DNA from: Providencia rettgeri
Lineage (GTDB): Bacteria > Pseudomonadota > Gammaproteobacteria > Enterobacterales > Enterobacteriaceae
Assembly: GCF_041075285.1 (NCBI RefSeq)
Contig: NZ_CP163512.1
Location: forward strand, 2,666,001-2,730,000
Direction: 5' to 3'
Length of the DNA: 64,000 nucleotides
Made by a program: the position numbers and the translations under genes
The notes under the pieces: generated by a model
The model's database searches: none
Told to the model about the DNA's origin: nothing
The model's input: the letters and a program-made list of their open reading frames with translations, nothing else
Shown: piece after piece, positions 51,407-60,823 of the stretch
Numbering within the stretch: position 1 is the stretch's first letter
Layout: each line of letters opens with the position of its first letter

Positions 51407-52537
51407 CTATGCAATATTCTGCAATTGCTGTAATAAGTACCTATTTTTATCACCATATACAATGAGCTGATGATGAGGAGACTCACAAACCAGCGACAGC
51501 GCCACTACATGACGCGCTATGCCTCCTTGGCCTAATAATGCGTCAATGTCATAAAAATGTTCAGATAACTGTGTTATCCCCTGCCTCGCATAGTTTTCGA
51601 CAAATTTTCCTTTCTCATTATCCCTCACGCCACAGTGCCAAACCCCGACTAGCTGCTCACCAGAAGATTGAAAGTCACACTGTGCAGCCAATGCTTCAGA
51701 GAAAGTGTCTCTATCCGTAGAAATTGGCCTCAATAATTTGGCTTTAACCGGAGTTCCTAGGGGGTGATAAATGCATTGTGGCGCTAATAATAAACTGCCA
51801 GCTTCTTCACTCGCTGATGGCGCTAACTGAAAAGCTAAGACAGCGTACAATTCTGAGTTAAAGGTATTATCGTATAATGTTAAAAACCATTCACTGAATG
51901 AGTCATAAGGCAATTTTTCAATTGATTTAATCGGTAGTAATAGGCGAGAAGCAGCTTGTTGGATGTACTCCTGCCAATCCTCATTATCATTTTCAGCTTG
52001 CCAATATAAGGTGATATCCTGATTGAGACGGTATTGATGGTAATACGCAGCGATGGGCTCTAATAATTGTTGAACTACCTTTTCTTGTTTTTCCCAGACA
52101 GAAAGTGATTTCAATGAATTAAGTGCTAACCGGTTATCTTTATTCGGGAGGTGTGGGGTTAACTTCAGTCTGCTTTGCTGGCTTTCATCAAGTTGTGTTA
52201 ATCGAAAATGCGTTAATACCCCAACATGTTTTCCCGCCCAACTACGCCATTTACGCTTTGTCTGCTCCAATATTTCACTAGAATACTTACATTTATAATA
52301 GGTTACTGTCTCAATGAAATAACAGACTAAGAAAATTAACAATACAGGGCTGCCAGTGAATAAGATCATGGTCACTGTGTTATCTGCGGTATCAGGCAGT
52401 AGTTCACTCGATAATAAATAAATACCAATGCTAAAGCCGATCCCCCCCGCGATAATCATGCAAAATAGCCAGAGGCTCCATCGTGGTGTTTGATACTCTA
52501 GAGGGTTTTCTAGGGAAGGCATTTTCCAACTCATCAT
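51407..52537 (-). CDS. Unrecognised two-TM protein encoded with the PAAR gene
   Basis: I do not recognise this 376-residue protein. It has two membrane helices near the N-terminus (about 20-43 and 54-80), leaving a short loop and a large C-terminal part, probably cytosolic, of about 290 residues with mixed alpha/beta composition. The start overlaps the stop of the PAAR gene by four bases (ATGA), so it belongs to the vgrG-effector-immunity-PAAR transcript as its last gene. The position suggests a role in loading or in immunity, but this is an inference. Neither an adaptor family (DUF4123, DUF1795, DUF2169) nor a toxin motif is visible. Confidence 0.75.
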   Translation of the reverse strand: MMSWKMPSLENPLEYQTPRWSLWLFCMIIAGGIGFSIGIYLLSSELLPDTADNTVTMILFTGSPVLLIFLVCYFIETVTYYKCKYSSEILEQTKRKWRSWAGKHVGVLTHFRLTQLDESQQSRLKLTPHLPNKDNRLALNSLKSLSVWEKQEKVVQQLLEPIAAYYHQYRLNQDITLYWQAENDNEDWQEYIQQAASRLLLPIKSIEKLPYDSFSEWFLTLYDNTFNSELYAVLAFQLAPSASEEAGSLLLAPQCIYHPLGTPVKAKLLRPISTDRDTFSEALAAQCDFQSSGEQLVGVWHCGVRDNEKGKFVENYARQGITQLSEHFYDIDALLGQGGIARHVVALSLVCESPHHQLIVYGDKNRYLLQQLQNIA

Positions 52538-52797
52538 GATTGTTCACCTGATGATGATAAGCTGGCAATTAACCTACAGCCACATTCGGTGTAAAAACCA
52601 TTAAGTGCCACTTGACGCCCTGAGATCATAATACGTGTTGAGCCGGGTAAAATGGCATTGGTACCATGCCCTTTTTTTGGACAATTGACCTTATCCCCCA
52701 CTAATGCAATGGGCTTACCATACATCACAGACCCCGATGCAGAAATCACTTCTCCACCATGTGTTGTTTTGTCTCCTAAGCGAACAAGCGCTCTCAT
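52534..52797 (-). CDS. PAAR-domain spike-tip protein
   Basis: PAAR proteins cap the VgrG spike of the type VI secretion system and may carry effectors. The 87-residue protein is a bare PAAR domain: RALVRLGDKTTHGGEVISAS, VALVGD-type GKPIALVGDKVNCPKKGHG, ILPGSTRIMISGRQVALNGF, and CGCRL near the end. Histidine and cysteine residues could bind the tip metal. There is no C-terminal toxin extension, so it is probably the tip that carries the VgrG/PLD cargo. It overlaps the following gene and lies 12 bp after the nearest Sel1 gene. Confidence 0.9.
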   Translation of the reverse strand: MRALVRLGDKTTHGGEVISASGSVMYGKPIALVGDKVNCPKKGHGTNAILPGSTRIMISGRQVALNGFYTECGCRLIASLSSSGEQS

Positions 52798-52809
52798 TTT
52801 AAATTCCTC

Positions 52810-53814
52810 TTATTGGTTATCACATTGTTTTTTATATTCAAAAGTACCATCCCATTTAGGAAGCTCGGCGGGCGGGAGAGGAACAATTTTATCGATATCG
52901 GGGAATTTGGCTGTTTCGTCAGTGGCATCCATTTCTTTGATAATAGCAGCATAACGGACTGAGCGCTCGGAATCTGGCTTAACTTTAAGATAGTCAAAAT
53001 CTTTTGGTGTGGTCATAGGGTTGAATGCTTCACTTAGAGTCGAAGCTGCATGTCGATACCCATTTTTTGTTGATAATTGATAATATGTTAAAGCACGATT
53101 AAAATCCTCTTCTACATTTCTTAAATAACTTGCTAATCGATATGCGGCCTCTCCATTCCCTTGTTGAGCGGCACAATCTAACATTTTTTTGCCTATTTCG
53201 GGTCGATAGGCAGGGTTATCGTTATCTGATAAGCGTTGAGCAATAAAAATCTTCCCAATAACATACTGCCCCTCAGGGCTGCCTAAATCGGCCGCTTGGC
53301 GAAAATACGCTAACGCTTTGGTGCGATCCGCAATTACCCCATAGCCAGTATCTAAGTAATGCCCCATCTGGTAATAACCGTAACTGATGTTCAATTGTGC
53401 CATTTTTTGCAGAATATCCCAGACCTCTTGGGCAGGGCCTTTCCCCTCGATTGGCGGCACTTTACCATAACTGATTAAGTTGCTGAGGTTCAGCATCGCT
53501 TTAGGATGATTTCGCTCGGCAGCTTGACGATAAAGTTCACCTATTTTGGCGTAATCCCGCTGGTATTTATTCACTTTTTCTAGCTCTCGAGCTTGCTTAA
53601 ACCAAATATCCGCTTGCGGATCAACAGCGGGCAAGGTGTCCTTTTCATACACACAGGTAAAGGTTAAATCGGGCGCTGTTTTTGGGAGCGGTAGCGCTGC
53701 CTTTTTATCTGTCGGGTTGCAAGCACTTAGCATCAGCGTACTAAGAACCAACATACCACACGTTAAGATATTACGAGCAACGGATTGAGGATGAGATAAA
53801 AAGGGCAAAGTCAT
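52810..53814 (-). CDS. Sel1-repeat lipoprotein, candidate Tle5 immunity protein (copy 1)
   Basis: The 334-residue precursor has a lipobox LMLSAC with Cys32 as the lipidation site and Asn next to it, suggesting outer-membrane sorting. The body is made of Sel1/TPR-like helical repeats (YAKIGELYRQAAERNHPKAM, TKALAYFRQAADLGSPEGQY, AAQQGNGEAAYRLASYL). Sel1-type lipoproteins next to PldB (Tle5b) in Pseudomonas act as its immunity proteins, and the same job is inferred here. The N-terminal half is almost the same as copy 2, but from about residue 170 it is nearly the same as copy 3, so it looks like a recombinant. The C-terminus ends KKQCDNQ. Confidence 0.85.
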   Translation of the reverse strand: MTLPFLSHPQSVARNILTCGMLVLSTLMLSACNPTDKKAALPLPKTAPDLTFTCVYEKDTLPAVDPQADIWFKQARELEKVNKYQRDYAKIGELYRQAAERNHPKAMLNLSNLISYGKVPPIEGKGPAQEVWDILQKMAQLNISYGYYQMGHYLDTGYGVIADRTKALAYFRQAADLGSPEGQYVIGKIFIAQRLSDNDNPAYRPEIGKKMLDCAAQQGNGEAAYRLASYLRNVEEDFNRALTYYQLSTKNGYRHAASTLSEAFNPMTTPKDFDYLKVKPDSERSVRYAAIIKEMDATDETAKFPDIDKIVPLPPAELPKWDGTFEYKKQCDNQ

Positions 53815-53819
53815 TATCG

Positions 53820-54821
53820 TTATTGCTCCGCAGCCTGTTGTTTATATTCAAAGGTGCCATCCCATTCAGGCAACTCAGCGGGGGGAAGCGGAACGATTTT
53901 GTCAATATCGGGGAAGCGAGCATCGGGATTATTTCTAATTTCCAGTCTAATAGCATTATAACGCGCAGAACGTTCTGGATCTGCTTTTACTGGTAGGTAG
54001 AAAGGAGAACTTTCCTTTACACCAGGCTTGAAAGCATTTTCTAATGTTGATGCGGCAGGTCTATAGCCGTTTTTAGCGGCCAGTTGATAATATGCTAGCA
54101 TAATATCAACTTTTTTTTCGACGTTAAATGAATAGCTCGCTAACCGGTTGGCAGCCTCCCCATGACCTTGTTGGGCGGCGCAATCTAACATTTTTTTGCC
54201 AATCTCAGGGCGATAGGCAGGGTTATCATTATCTGATAAGCGTTGAGCAATAAAAATCCTCCCGATGACATATTGGGCTTCAGGGCTGCCTAAATCTGCA
54301 GCTTGGCGAAAATACGCTAACGCTTTGGTGCGATCCGCTATCACCCCATAGCCAGTATCTAAATAATGCCCCATCTGGTAATAACCGTAACTGATATTCA
54401 ATTGTGCCATTTTTTGCAGAATATCCCATACCTCTTGGGCAGGGCCTTTCCCCTCGATTGGCGGCACTTTACCATAACTGATTAAGTTGCTGAGGTTCAG
54501 CATCGCTTTAGGATGGTTTCGCTCGGCAGCTTGACGATAAAGCTCACCTATTTTGGCGTAATCTCGTTGATACTTATTCACTTTTTCCAGCTCACGGGCT
54601 TGCTTAAACCAAATATCCGCTTCGGGGTCAACGGGGGGCAAGGTGTCCTTTTCATACACACAGGTAAAGGTTAAATCGGGGACTGTTTTTGGGAGCGGTA
54701 GCGCTGCCTTTTTATCTGTCGGGTTGCAAGCACTTAGCATCAGCGTACTAAGAACCAACATACCGCACGTTAAGATATTACGAGCAACGGATTGAGGATG
54801 AGATAAAAAGGGCAAAGTCAT
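53820..54821 (-). CDS. Sel1-repeat lipoprotein, candidate Tle5 immunity protein (copy 2)
   Basis: A 333-residue paralogue of copy 1 with the same N-terminal signal and lipobox (Cys32). Its Sel1 repeats match copies 1 and 3 through about residue 225, then the last third differs (NVEKKVDIMLAYYQLAAKNG, PGVKESSPFYLPVKADPERS), before a shared end PAELPEWDGTFEYKQQAAEQ. The unique region may set binding specificity for a different effector variant. Starts 5 bp after copy 3 ends. Confidence 0.85.
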   Translation of the reverse strand: MTLPFLSHPQSVARNILTCGMLVLSTLMLSACNPTDKKAALPLPKTVPDLTFTCVYEKDTLPPVDPEADIWFKQARELEKVNKYQRDYAKIGELYRQAAERNHPKAMLNLSNLISYGKVPPIEGKGPAQEVWDILQKMAQLNISYGYYQMGHYLDTGYGVIADRTKALAYFRQAADLGSPEAQYVIGRIFIAQRLSDNDNPAYRPEIGKKMLDCAAQQGHGEAANRLASYSFNVEKKVDIMLAYYQLAAKNGYRPAASTLENAFKPGVKESSPFYLPVKADPERSARYNAIRLEIRNNPDARFPDIDKIVPLPPAELPEWDGTFEYKQQAAEQ

Positions 54822-54826
54822 TATCG

Positions 54827-55792
54827 TTATTGCTCCGCAGCCTGTTGTTTATATTCAAAAGTACCATCCCATTCAGGAAGCTCGGCGGGCGGGAGAGGAA
54901 CAATTTTATCGATATCGGGGAATTTGGCTGTTTCGTCAGTGGCATCCATTTCTTTGATAATAGCAGCATAACGGACTGAGCGCTCGGAATCTGGCTTAAC
55001 TTTAAGATAGTCAAAATCTTTTGGTGTGGTCATAGGGTTGAATGCTTCACTTAGAGTCGAAGCTGCATGTCGATACCCATTTTTTGTTGATAATTGATAA
55101 TATGTTAAAGCACGATTAAAATCCTCTTCTACATTTCTTAAATAACTTGCTAATCGATATGCGGCCTCTCCATTCCCTTGTTGAGCGGCACAATCTAACA
55201 TTTTTTTGCCTATTTCGGGTCGATAGGCAGGGTTATCGTTATCTGATAAACGTTGAGAAACAAAAATATCCCCAATAACATATTGCGCTTCTGGGCTGCC
55301 TAAATCGGCCGCTTGGCGAAAATATGCTAACGCTTTGGTGCGATCCGCAATCACCCCATATCCGATATCAAAATAGTGCCCCATTTGGTAATAACCGTAA
55401 CTGATATTCAGTTGTGCCATGTGTTGTAGAATATCCCATACCTCTTGGGCGGGGCCTTTCCCCTCGATTGGCGGCACTTTGCCATAGCTAATTAAGTTAC
55501 TTAAGTTCAGCATCGCTTTAGGATGATTTCGCTCGGCAGCTTGACGATAAAGTTCACCTATTTTGGCGTAATCTCTTTGATATTTATTCACTTTTTCTAG
55601 CTCTCGAGCTTGCTTAAACCAAACGTCTGCTTCGGGGTCAATAGGGGGCAAGGTGTCTTTTTCATACACACAGGTAAAGGTTAAATCGGGGACTGTTTTT
55701 TGAGTCATCATGGTCTCTTTTTCTTCTATAGGCTTGCAGCTAACCACTAGGACTAAGCTACAAATCATTAAGCCGTATTTAATTAGTGTCAT
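54827..55792 (-). CDS. Sel1-repeat lipoprotein, candidate Tle5 immunity protein (copy 3)
   Basis: A 321-residue paralogue lying next to the effector gene. Its N-terminus differs from copies 1 and 2: a different signal peptide with lipobox LVVSC (Cys19). The Sel1-repeat body matches the others, and its last third is nearly the same as that of copy 1. Being adjacent to the effector (3 bp after its stop), it is the best candidate for the cognate immunity protein, with copies 1 and 2 as derived. Confidence 0.87.
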   Translation of the reverse strand: MTLIKYGLMICSLVLVVSCKPIEEKETMMTQKTVPDLTFTCVYEKDTLPPIDPEADVWFKQARELEKVNKYQRDYAKIGELYRQAAERNHPKAMLNLSNLISYGKVPPIEGKGPAQEVWDILQHMAQLNISYGYYQMGHYFDIGYGVIADRTKALAYFRQAADLGSPEAQYVIGDIFVSQRLSDNDNPAYRPEIGKKMLDCAAQQGNGEAAYRLASYLRNVEEDFNRALTYYQLSTKNGYRHAASTLSEAFNPMTTPKDFDYLKVKPDSERSVRYAAIIKEMDATDETAKFPDIDKIVPLPPAELPEWDGTFEYKQQAAEQ

Positions 55793-55795
55793 AAG

Positions 55796-57707
55796 TTAAT
55801 CCGAATTTTGTAACCCGATGGTTTTATCCTCAAAAGGGATCAGTGCGCCTTGGGGCAATTTTTTATCTTTTTTAAAACCGAAATTGTCATCTATTCTTTT
55901 TTTCCAATCTTTAAATTCCGTTGTTAAATCACTAAAAACACTCCCCGTCCCCTTATGCAACCCCCACAGTTTTTCTCTCAGCGGTTTGACAATGGGGGCA
56001 CTATCTGTATCTTGCAGGATCACCGCTATCTCGCTATCAAATGCCATACTGCGTAAGTTAATATTGGCGGAGCCTTGAATTAAAAAGGTGTCATCCACCA
56101 AGGTTAATTTACTGTGCACATACACAGATTGCCACTGGTTCGAATCTGGGGAAACTAGCGTACAGATGATACGTTTAAACCCCTCAATGTTTTCTTCTTG
56201 AATATCGTTAGGCTCCACCACATCGACAGGAGCAAATACTCTGCCATTTTGCGTCGCCGCCATCACATTATCCACCGTGTCTCGATAGGATGCGTATTCT
56301 CGCATCAAATCACGGCGCCCTAAGGTTTCCAGCATTTTGTAGGTTTGATAACCGCCCACATGATTAGAGTCACCAATCTCAGCCTTGGCGGTTGAATTCG
56401 TCACCACAAATAAATAAAACGGTGGGAGTTCCTGCCCTTGCAGTTTAGGGTCCGTTGCTGCGGCTTGTGCAAACGCTTTATTCCGCGCTTCGACCATGTC
56501 ACGCAAACTCGTCCCTATGGATGAAAGGCGAAAATACTGGTTTTCAAAATAGATATAATTACGTGCATGTTTAATCCCATGGTCATAAGACGTCAAAATA
56601 TCGTATTCATCATATTCGGGTTGGGTGCGACAAATTTTGCCCGCAGTGGGTACTAGCGGGTTTTCGGCTAAAAAACGATAACGTTCATTGAGGGTATTCC
56701 GATGTTCAGGTGTTGGCGTATAGTGACACCGTAGAAGCGCTTTACGTTGTTCCGTAAGCTGAATACCCTCGCTATGGCGAGTAAAAAAACCTTCTGTTCC
56801 TTTCCAAGCCGTCACAAAATTATCATTCAGATCGCACAGAACCTCACCATAAATGCAGTTAGATGTATCTTGCCACGCTGTCGGCCCATCACGGCCTAAC
56901 CATGATTGATTTTCATATCGTGTTATGCTGTGTTTATTGTCATCCCAATATTGGGAATGCATGTTATGCCCCATGACAAACCCTATTGCTAACTCAGGAG
57001 CTTCATAGTCAATTAACACCGCTTTTTGGTGATGTGTTGGCACCAAGGCAAGGGCTACCGCACGTAAACTCGCCTCAATATCATCACTGCCAAATTGGTG
57101 TTTGGTTAACTCGGCAACTTTCGTTAAGCGAGAGGTGGGGTTATTGATCGCCATTGAACGGGGACGTACTGACAAATTGTCAATAAGGTGATTTTCAGCG
57201 CGGTGCAACCAGTCTTTATCAAATTGATATTGCTTTTCGGACTCGTAACCTAATTTAGCACCTGCCGCGATAGCCTTTTCTCTTGGGAGTTCAACTTTTT
57301 GCCTTGGCGTAAAATGGGGGGATGAGCGCCAACCGGGTAAACTGGTTTCCCCTAAATTGCCGAGCTCATCAAACCACACAAGCACGCGAACTTTAACGCC
57401 TTCATTGGCCTTTTCGGGCATCAAGGTTACGTTCAAAATACATGGAGGGCTGAAAACCCCAAGTAATAATCTCAATGCTTTTTTTCGCTTTTCGAATCGC
57501 TTCCGCCACGGCGGCAAAGGTTTGTTGCCCATTCACCAAAGGTGCATATACAAACAAGCTCATCGGGTATTTTGTTTTCTCAGGTATCCAACTCGGTGTC
57601 GCATAAGCCCCCATGCAACTAGATACAGGGATATCAATCATCGGCGGCGTCGCGGAGACTGGCGGTTCAATACCAAAGGGAAAACGTGCCCAATTGCCAA
57701 TTGACAT
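55796..57707 (-). pseudogene. Type VI phospholipase-D effector (Tle5-like), split by a frameshift
   Basis: The gene reads in two frames. The N-terminal frame runs from the ATG at 57707 (MSIGNWARFPFGIEPPVSAT) through AEAIRKAKKSIEIITWGFQP to a stop at 57402; the second frame, open from 57532 to 55796, continues PEKANEGVKVRVLVWFDELG. The frames must join around 57405-57435. The joined protein would be about 636 residues. Both HKD motifs of the PLD superfamily are intact in the second frame: HQKAVLID and HSKLTLVD, the latter followed by GSANINLRSMAFDSE. Tle5 enzymes degrade membrane phospholipids (phosphatidylethanolamine for Pseudomonas PldA/PldB) in target cells. It lies between vgrG and the Sel1 genes. 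As read, no full-length product is made; a sequencing error or programmed slippage is possible. Confidence 0.8.
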
Positions 57708-57708
57708 A

Positions 57709-60405
57709 TTAGTTATCCTTTCTAAATGCAGTTAAAAATTGCGCGAGATTTTCACCCCATGCATTGCCTATCCGTGTGCTCTCTCGGTCTTGGCTTGGTG
57801 CACTGGTTCTAAACCCCAGATTGGCAGGTGGGATATCTTTTTCTTCTTCATCAACTGGAGATGGGATTGTGATGTCATAGCGATCGCCACTGAGCAAATA
57901 TAATTGATAACGCTCTGTGGAGATTTTATGGTCAAGTTCAATATTCCCCGCCGCATCACTGACGCCTTTCAAAATCAGCGCGCCATCGGCATACAATTCG
58001 TATGGCTCAAATGCCCGTACTTTCATTGGGCTTTGTGGGGAGGCACTTAATTGAAAACGTAAGGTTTGTTTTGGTAGCGATTGCGGAAATTGTGGGTGTG
58101 TGACATCCATCGATTGTGGGCCATCCACTACCCAATTCGTCGCTTTAACCGTTTGATTGCCCGGACTGCCGTATTCGATTTGGCCGTCTTTTAAACGGAT
58201 ATATGCGCCGCCGCAGGTCAGTAATAGTTCATCTTTAGCAGCGATAATGGTTTTCCCACCCGTGCTGGTGACGGTCAAATCTTTTAGGGACGTTAAGTGC
58301 ATTTCATCACTTTGTGCTTGCACTTCAACCTTGCCTTTGGCTGCAAACGCTTTAATTCCCTTGCTTTGAGCAAAGACACTCACCCCTTGCCCAGCGGCTA
58401 AGGTGATATTTTTACCCACTGAAATATCCCCCTGCTTTTGGGCGGTGAATGTGAGGTTTTCACCGCTGTTCGCTTGCACCGTCTTCGGGGATGTCAGCGC
58501 GATGCCTGCGGGGGCACTGAGCAATATCGCTGCATGTTGTAATTCATTGATAGACTGCGTTAATAAGGCTTGCTGAGCGGTTAAATCTGCAAGTTCTGCT
58601 TTAGCCACTTCAGCGGCTTCTCGCAATGATCCCACTAAATTCAGGGCATCCTCTAATTGCTGTTTAGCTTCGCGCATATCAAGCTGCTCAGACGCCGCTT
58701 TTGTCCGTAAATCCGTACTAATAAACAACCCTTTACCTGCGCGAATAGCCCCCCAACTGTCAGTACGCAACTCAAAGCCGTCACCGCGTTTTTCTCGCCC
58801 TTGATTGACTAAGTGCCCCAAGTTAAGTTGTGATTTGCCGCCATATTCTGTGCTGAGCTTGATGTGTTCTTGCCCGCGCAGATCTTCCATGCGCAGCTTA
58901 TTATTCGTCGGCGTACGAATAACGTTGCGGGTACGATTACGCTGAGTGATAAGGTCAGGGCGAAGAGAGTCATGCAACGCATGGGCGATATACGGGCGGT
59001 CTGGGTCGCCGCCATGAAAGGCTATCGCCACTTCCGTCCCTTGAATTAACGGGAAATGCATCCCATAGGTGTCCCCCGCATACGGTTTAGCAAGGCGCAC
59101 CGGCATGCTTTCGTAGCCTGTCTCTTTTTTATCAAGGTCAGCATCAAACTTCACCCAATAAAAACCGTGTTCGTCTTGGTTGGCATAAATATCATTATCC
59201 ACCACGCTGGTGACCCGCGCCATCAAGGTACCCGCCATCACGGGGCGCGGCTTGAGCGCTGGCCGCCAACACAGGGCTTCGGTGTATGGTACCGCCTCAA
59301 ACTTGATGACTAATGCGCTACTACGACTCGCCGAAAAGTGTAAGTGACTAAGGACAATTTGCGATTGAAAATCTGTTGGCAACGTGGATGTTGCGCTCTC
59401 TTCGGTGATTGTCAGTACGCTTAATGGTACGAGTGTGGGGGAATTACTTTTGCCCTTTAATTGGATTTGGCGCACCAAAAATCGTTCATGATCTAAGCGT
59501 GACCAAAAATGGGCTGTTTCAGTTTCTGGGTGGTATTTATCACCACGTTCAACATGGCGGGGACGGTAATGGTACACATCCCCATAATTAATTTTATCGT
59601 CATCACCACGACTGACATCCGATTCAATAGATTTTAAGGTTAACATCGCTTGGCGATGGTCATAGTCTTTGGCGGTAACGCTTTTTTCGACAATTTGCTG
59701 ATGGGCTGATAGCCCCCAAACGCTTTCTACGCCTCCATCGAACATCCCTGAAGGGCTATTGAAGGGTAACTTGGCACCATAAATATAAGCACGCTGACTA
59801 TCGCCAAAGTGCACAACTTCCGTTTTGGTGTCTGGCTGCAAAGCAAATGAATAAAAAATCCCGACTTCACTGAGAATGCGTTCAATAAATTGCCAGTCAC
59901 TTTCATTGATTTGGTTGAGTTGTTCCCGCTTGGGGTACTTACGCTGTAAATGAAACTCAAACTGCCAACCGTACAATTGATGCTCACGTAAAATGCTTTC
60001 AACCACTTGTGGTACCGATTTATTGAGAAAAAAGCGGTGGGAACGCATTTGATTGCGCAACAGCGCGACAAAAGGCTCAATAACAATTTGGTATAGCGCT
60101 TCGTCCCGCGAGCCTGAAAGTCGCTCAAAGTGAGTGATCACGCCATGCACGCGTTTATGTGGCTCAGTGATAGTGGCAAGTCGCATAAGTGGGATCGTTG
60201 GTGATGAAAAAGACAACGTTGCTGTACGACGCAAAAACTGCCCAGCTTGCAAGTTCAATTGAGGGGAAGTAAAGGTAACTTGATAACGATAGGTTTCACT
60301 GATGGCTTCACTGCCAGTAAAAGACTCTACATCAAGCTCCGTAGTGCAGTCAGCCACGGCAAGTTGGTAACGGTTATGGATGACTTTCCCTTTCATCAAA
60401 CTCAT
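57709..60405 (-). CDS. vgrG: Type VI secretion spike protein VgrG
   Basis: VgrG trimers form the T6SS spike that is fired into target cells with effectors attached. The 898-residue protein has the gp27-like part (about 1-370: SETYRYQVTFTSPQLNLQAG, RVHGVITHFERL, LLREHQ-type ILREHQLYGWQFEF, QINESDWQFIERILSE), the gp5-like OB and beta-helix part (AFHGGDPDRPYIAHALHD), and DUF2345 (about 560-770). A C-terminal domain of about 130 residues beyond DUF2345 may dock the effector. The ATG at 60405 follows GAGGG. The effector gene starts one base after its stop. No T6SS core genes are in the window, so this is an orphan cargo module. Confidence 0.95.
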   Translation of the reverse strand: MSLMKGKVIHNRYQLAVADCTTELDVESFTGSEAISETYRYQVTFTSPQLNLQAGQFLRRTATLSFSSPTIPLMRLATITEPHKRVHGVITHFERLSGSRDEALYQIVIEPFVALLRNQMRSHRFFLNKSVPQVVESILREHQLYGWQFEFHLQRKYPKREQLNQINESDWQFIERILSEVGIFYSFALQPDTKTEVVHFGDSQRAYIYGAKLPFNSPSGMFDGGVESVWGLSAHQQIVEKSVTAKDYDHRQAMLTLKSIESDVSRGDDDKINYGDVYHYRPRHVERGDKYHPETETAHFWSRLDHERFLVRQIQLKGKSNSPTLVPLSVLTITEESATSTLPTDFQSQIVLSHLHFSASRSSALVIKFEAVPYTEALCWRPALKPRPVMAGTLMARVTSVVDNDIYANQDEHGFYWVKFDADLDKKETGYESMPVRLAKPYAGDTYGMHFPLIQGTEVAIAFHGGDPDRPYIAHALHDSLRPDLITQRNRTRNVIRTPTNNKLRMEDLRGQEHIKLSTEYGGKSQLNLGHLVNQGREKRGDGFELRTDSWGAIRAGKGLFISTDLRTKAASEQLDMREAKQQLEDALNLVGSLREAAEVAKAELADLTAQQALLTQSINELQHAAILLSAPAGIALTSPKTVQANSGENLTFTAQKQGDISVGKNITLAAGQGVSVFAQSKGIKAFAAKGKVEVQAQSDEMHLTSLKDLTVTSTGGKTIIAAKDELLLTCGGAYIRLKDGQIEYGSPGNQTVKATNWVVDGPQSMDVTHPQFPQSLPKQTLRFQLSASPQSPMKVRAFEPYELYADGALILKGVSDAAGNIELDHKISTERYQLYLLSGDRYDITIPSPVDEEEKDIPPANLGFRTSAPSQDRESTRIGNAWGENLAQFLTAFRKDN

Positions 60406-60544
60406 AGTGTTTCCCTCAGCAAAACACAATATATATCCAATATTACAAATATATAAGGATAAAAAACCAATTGATTTGCGTTAGGTTAACATTTATTTTT
60501 TATTGGAAAAATACAGAATCATCCTCAATGTGACTGTGAGCAAA

Positions 60545-60732
60545 AAAATAAGGGCAAAGGCCCTTATTGAGGTTGTTGACAAAGCGGGGAAAAGCGTGGT
60601 TTTTCCCACTTTGTGTTATCAGGTGAAAATCAATATATTGATTTTCCTTGTTTATTTTCAAAACCTATCCAACCTGCCGCCAAACATGTTATGTTTGTCA
60701 GCAGTCTGAAAATAAGGGCAAAGGCCCTTATT
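60545..60732. mobile_element. ~140-bp hairpin-rich element flanked by a duplicated terminator hairpin (locus 2)
   Basis: The element (60569-60708) is nearly the same as that at 24622-24762, starting GAGGTTGTTGACAAAGCGG and ending GTCAGCAGTCTG, with the same three palindromes. Here a different hairpin, AATAAGGGC...GCCCTTATT, is repeated on both sides at 60547-60568 and 60711-60732 as a direct repeat of about 24 bp including flanking A residues. It lies between vgrG and hypE; the right copy is placed to end hypE transcription on the minus strand. Confidence 0.8.
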
Positions 60733-60823
60733 TATCAATAATTGAATTAAAAATGGTGTTTCGTCGATAACGTCTATTGCAACGCGCAGTTGCCCTTCTT
60801 ATTTGTCAAACCAATAAACAACA

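Noticed and set aside
51407..60405. Prophage tail region
   Set aside because: VgrG and PAAR resemble phage spike parts, but the neighbours are a phospholipase effector and Sel1 immunity lipoproteins, and no capsid, integrase or lysis genes are present; a T6SS cargo module fits better.
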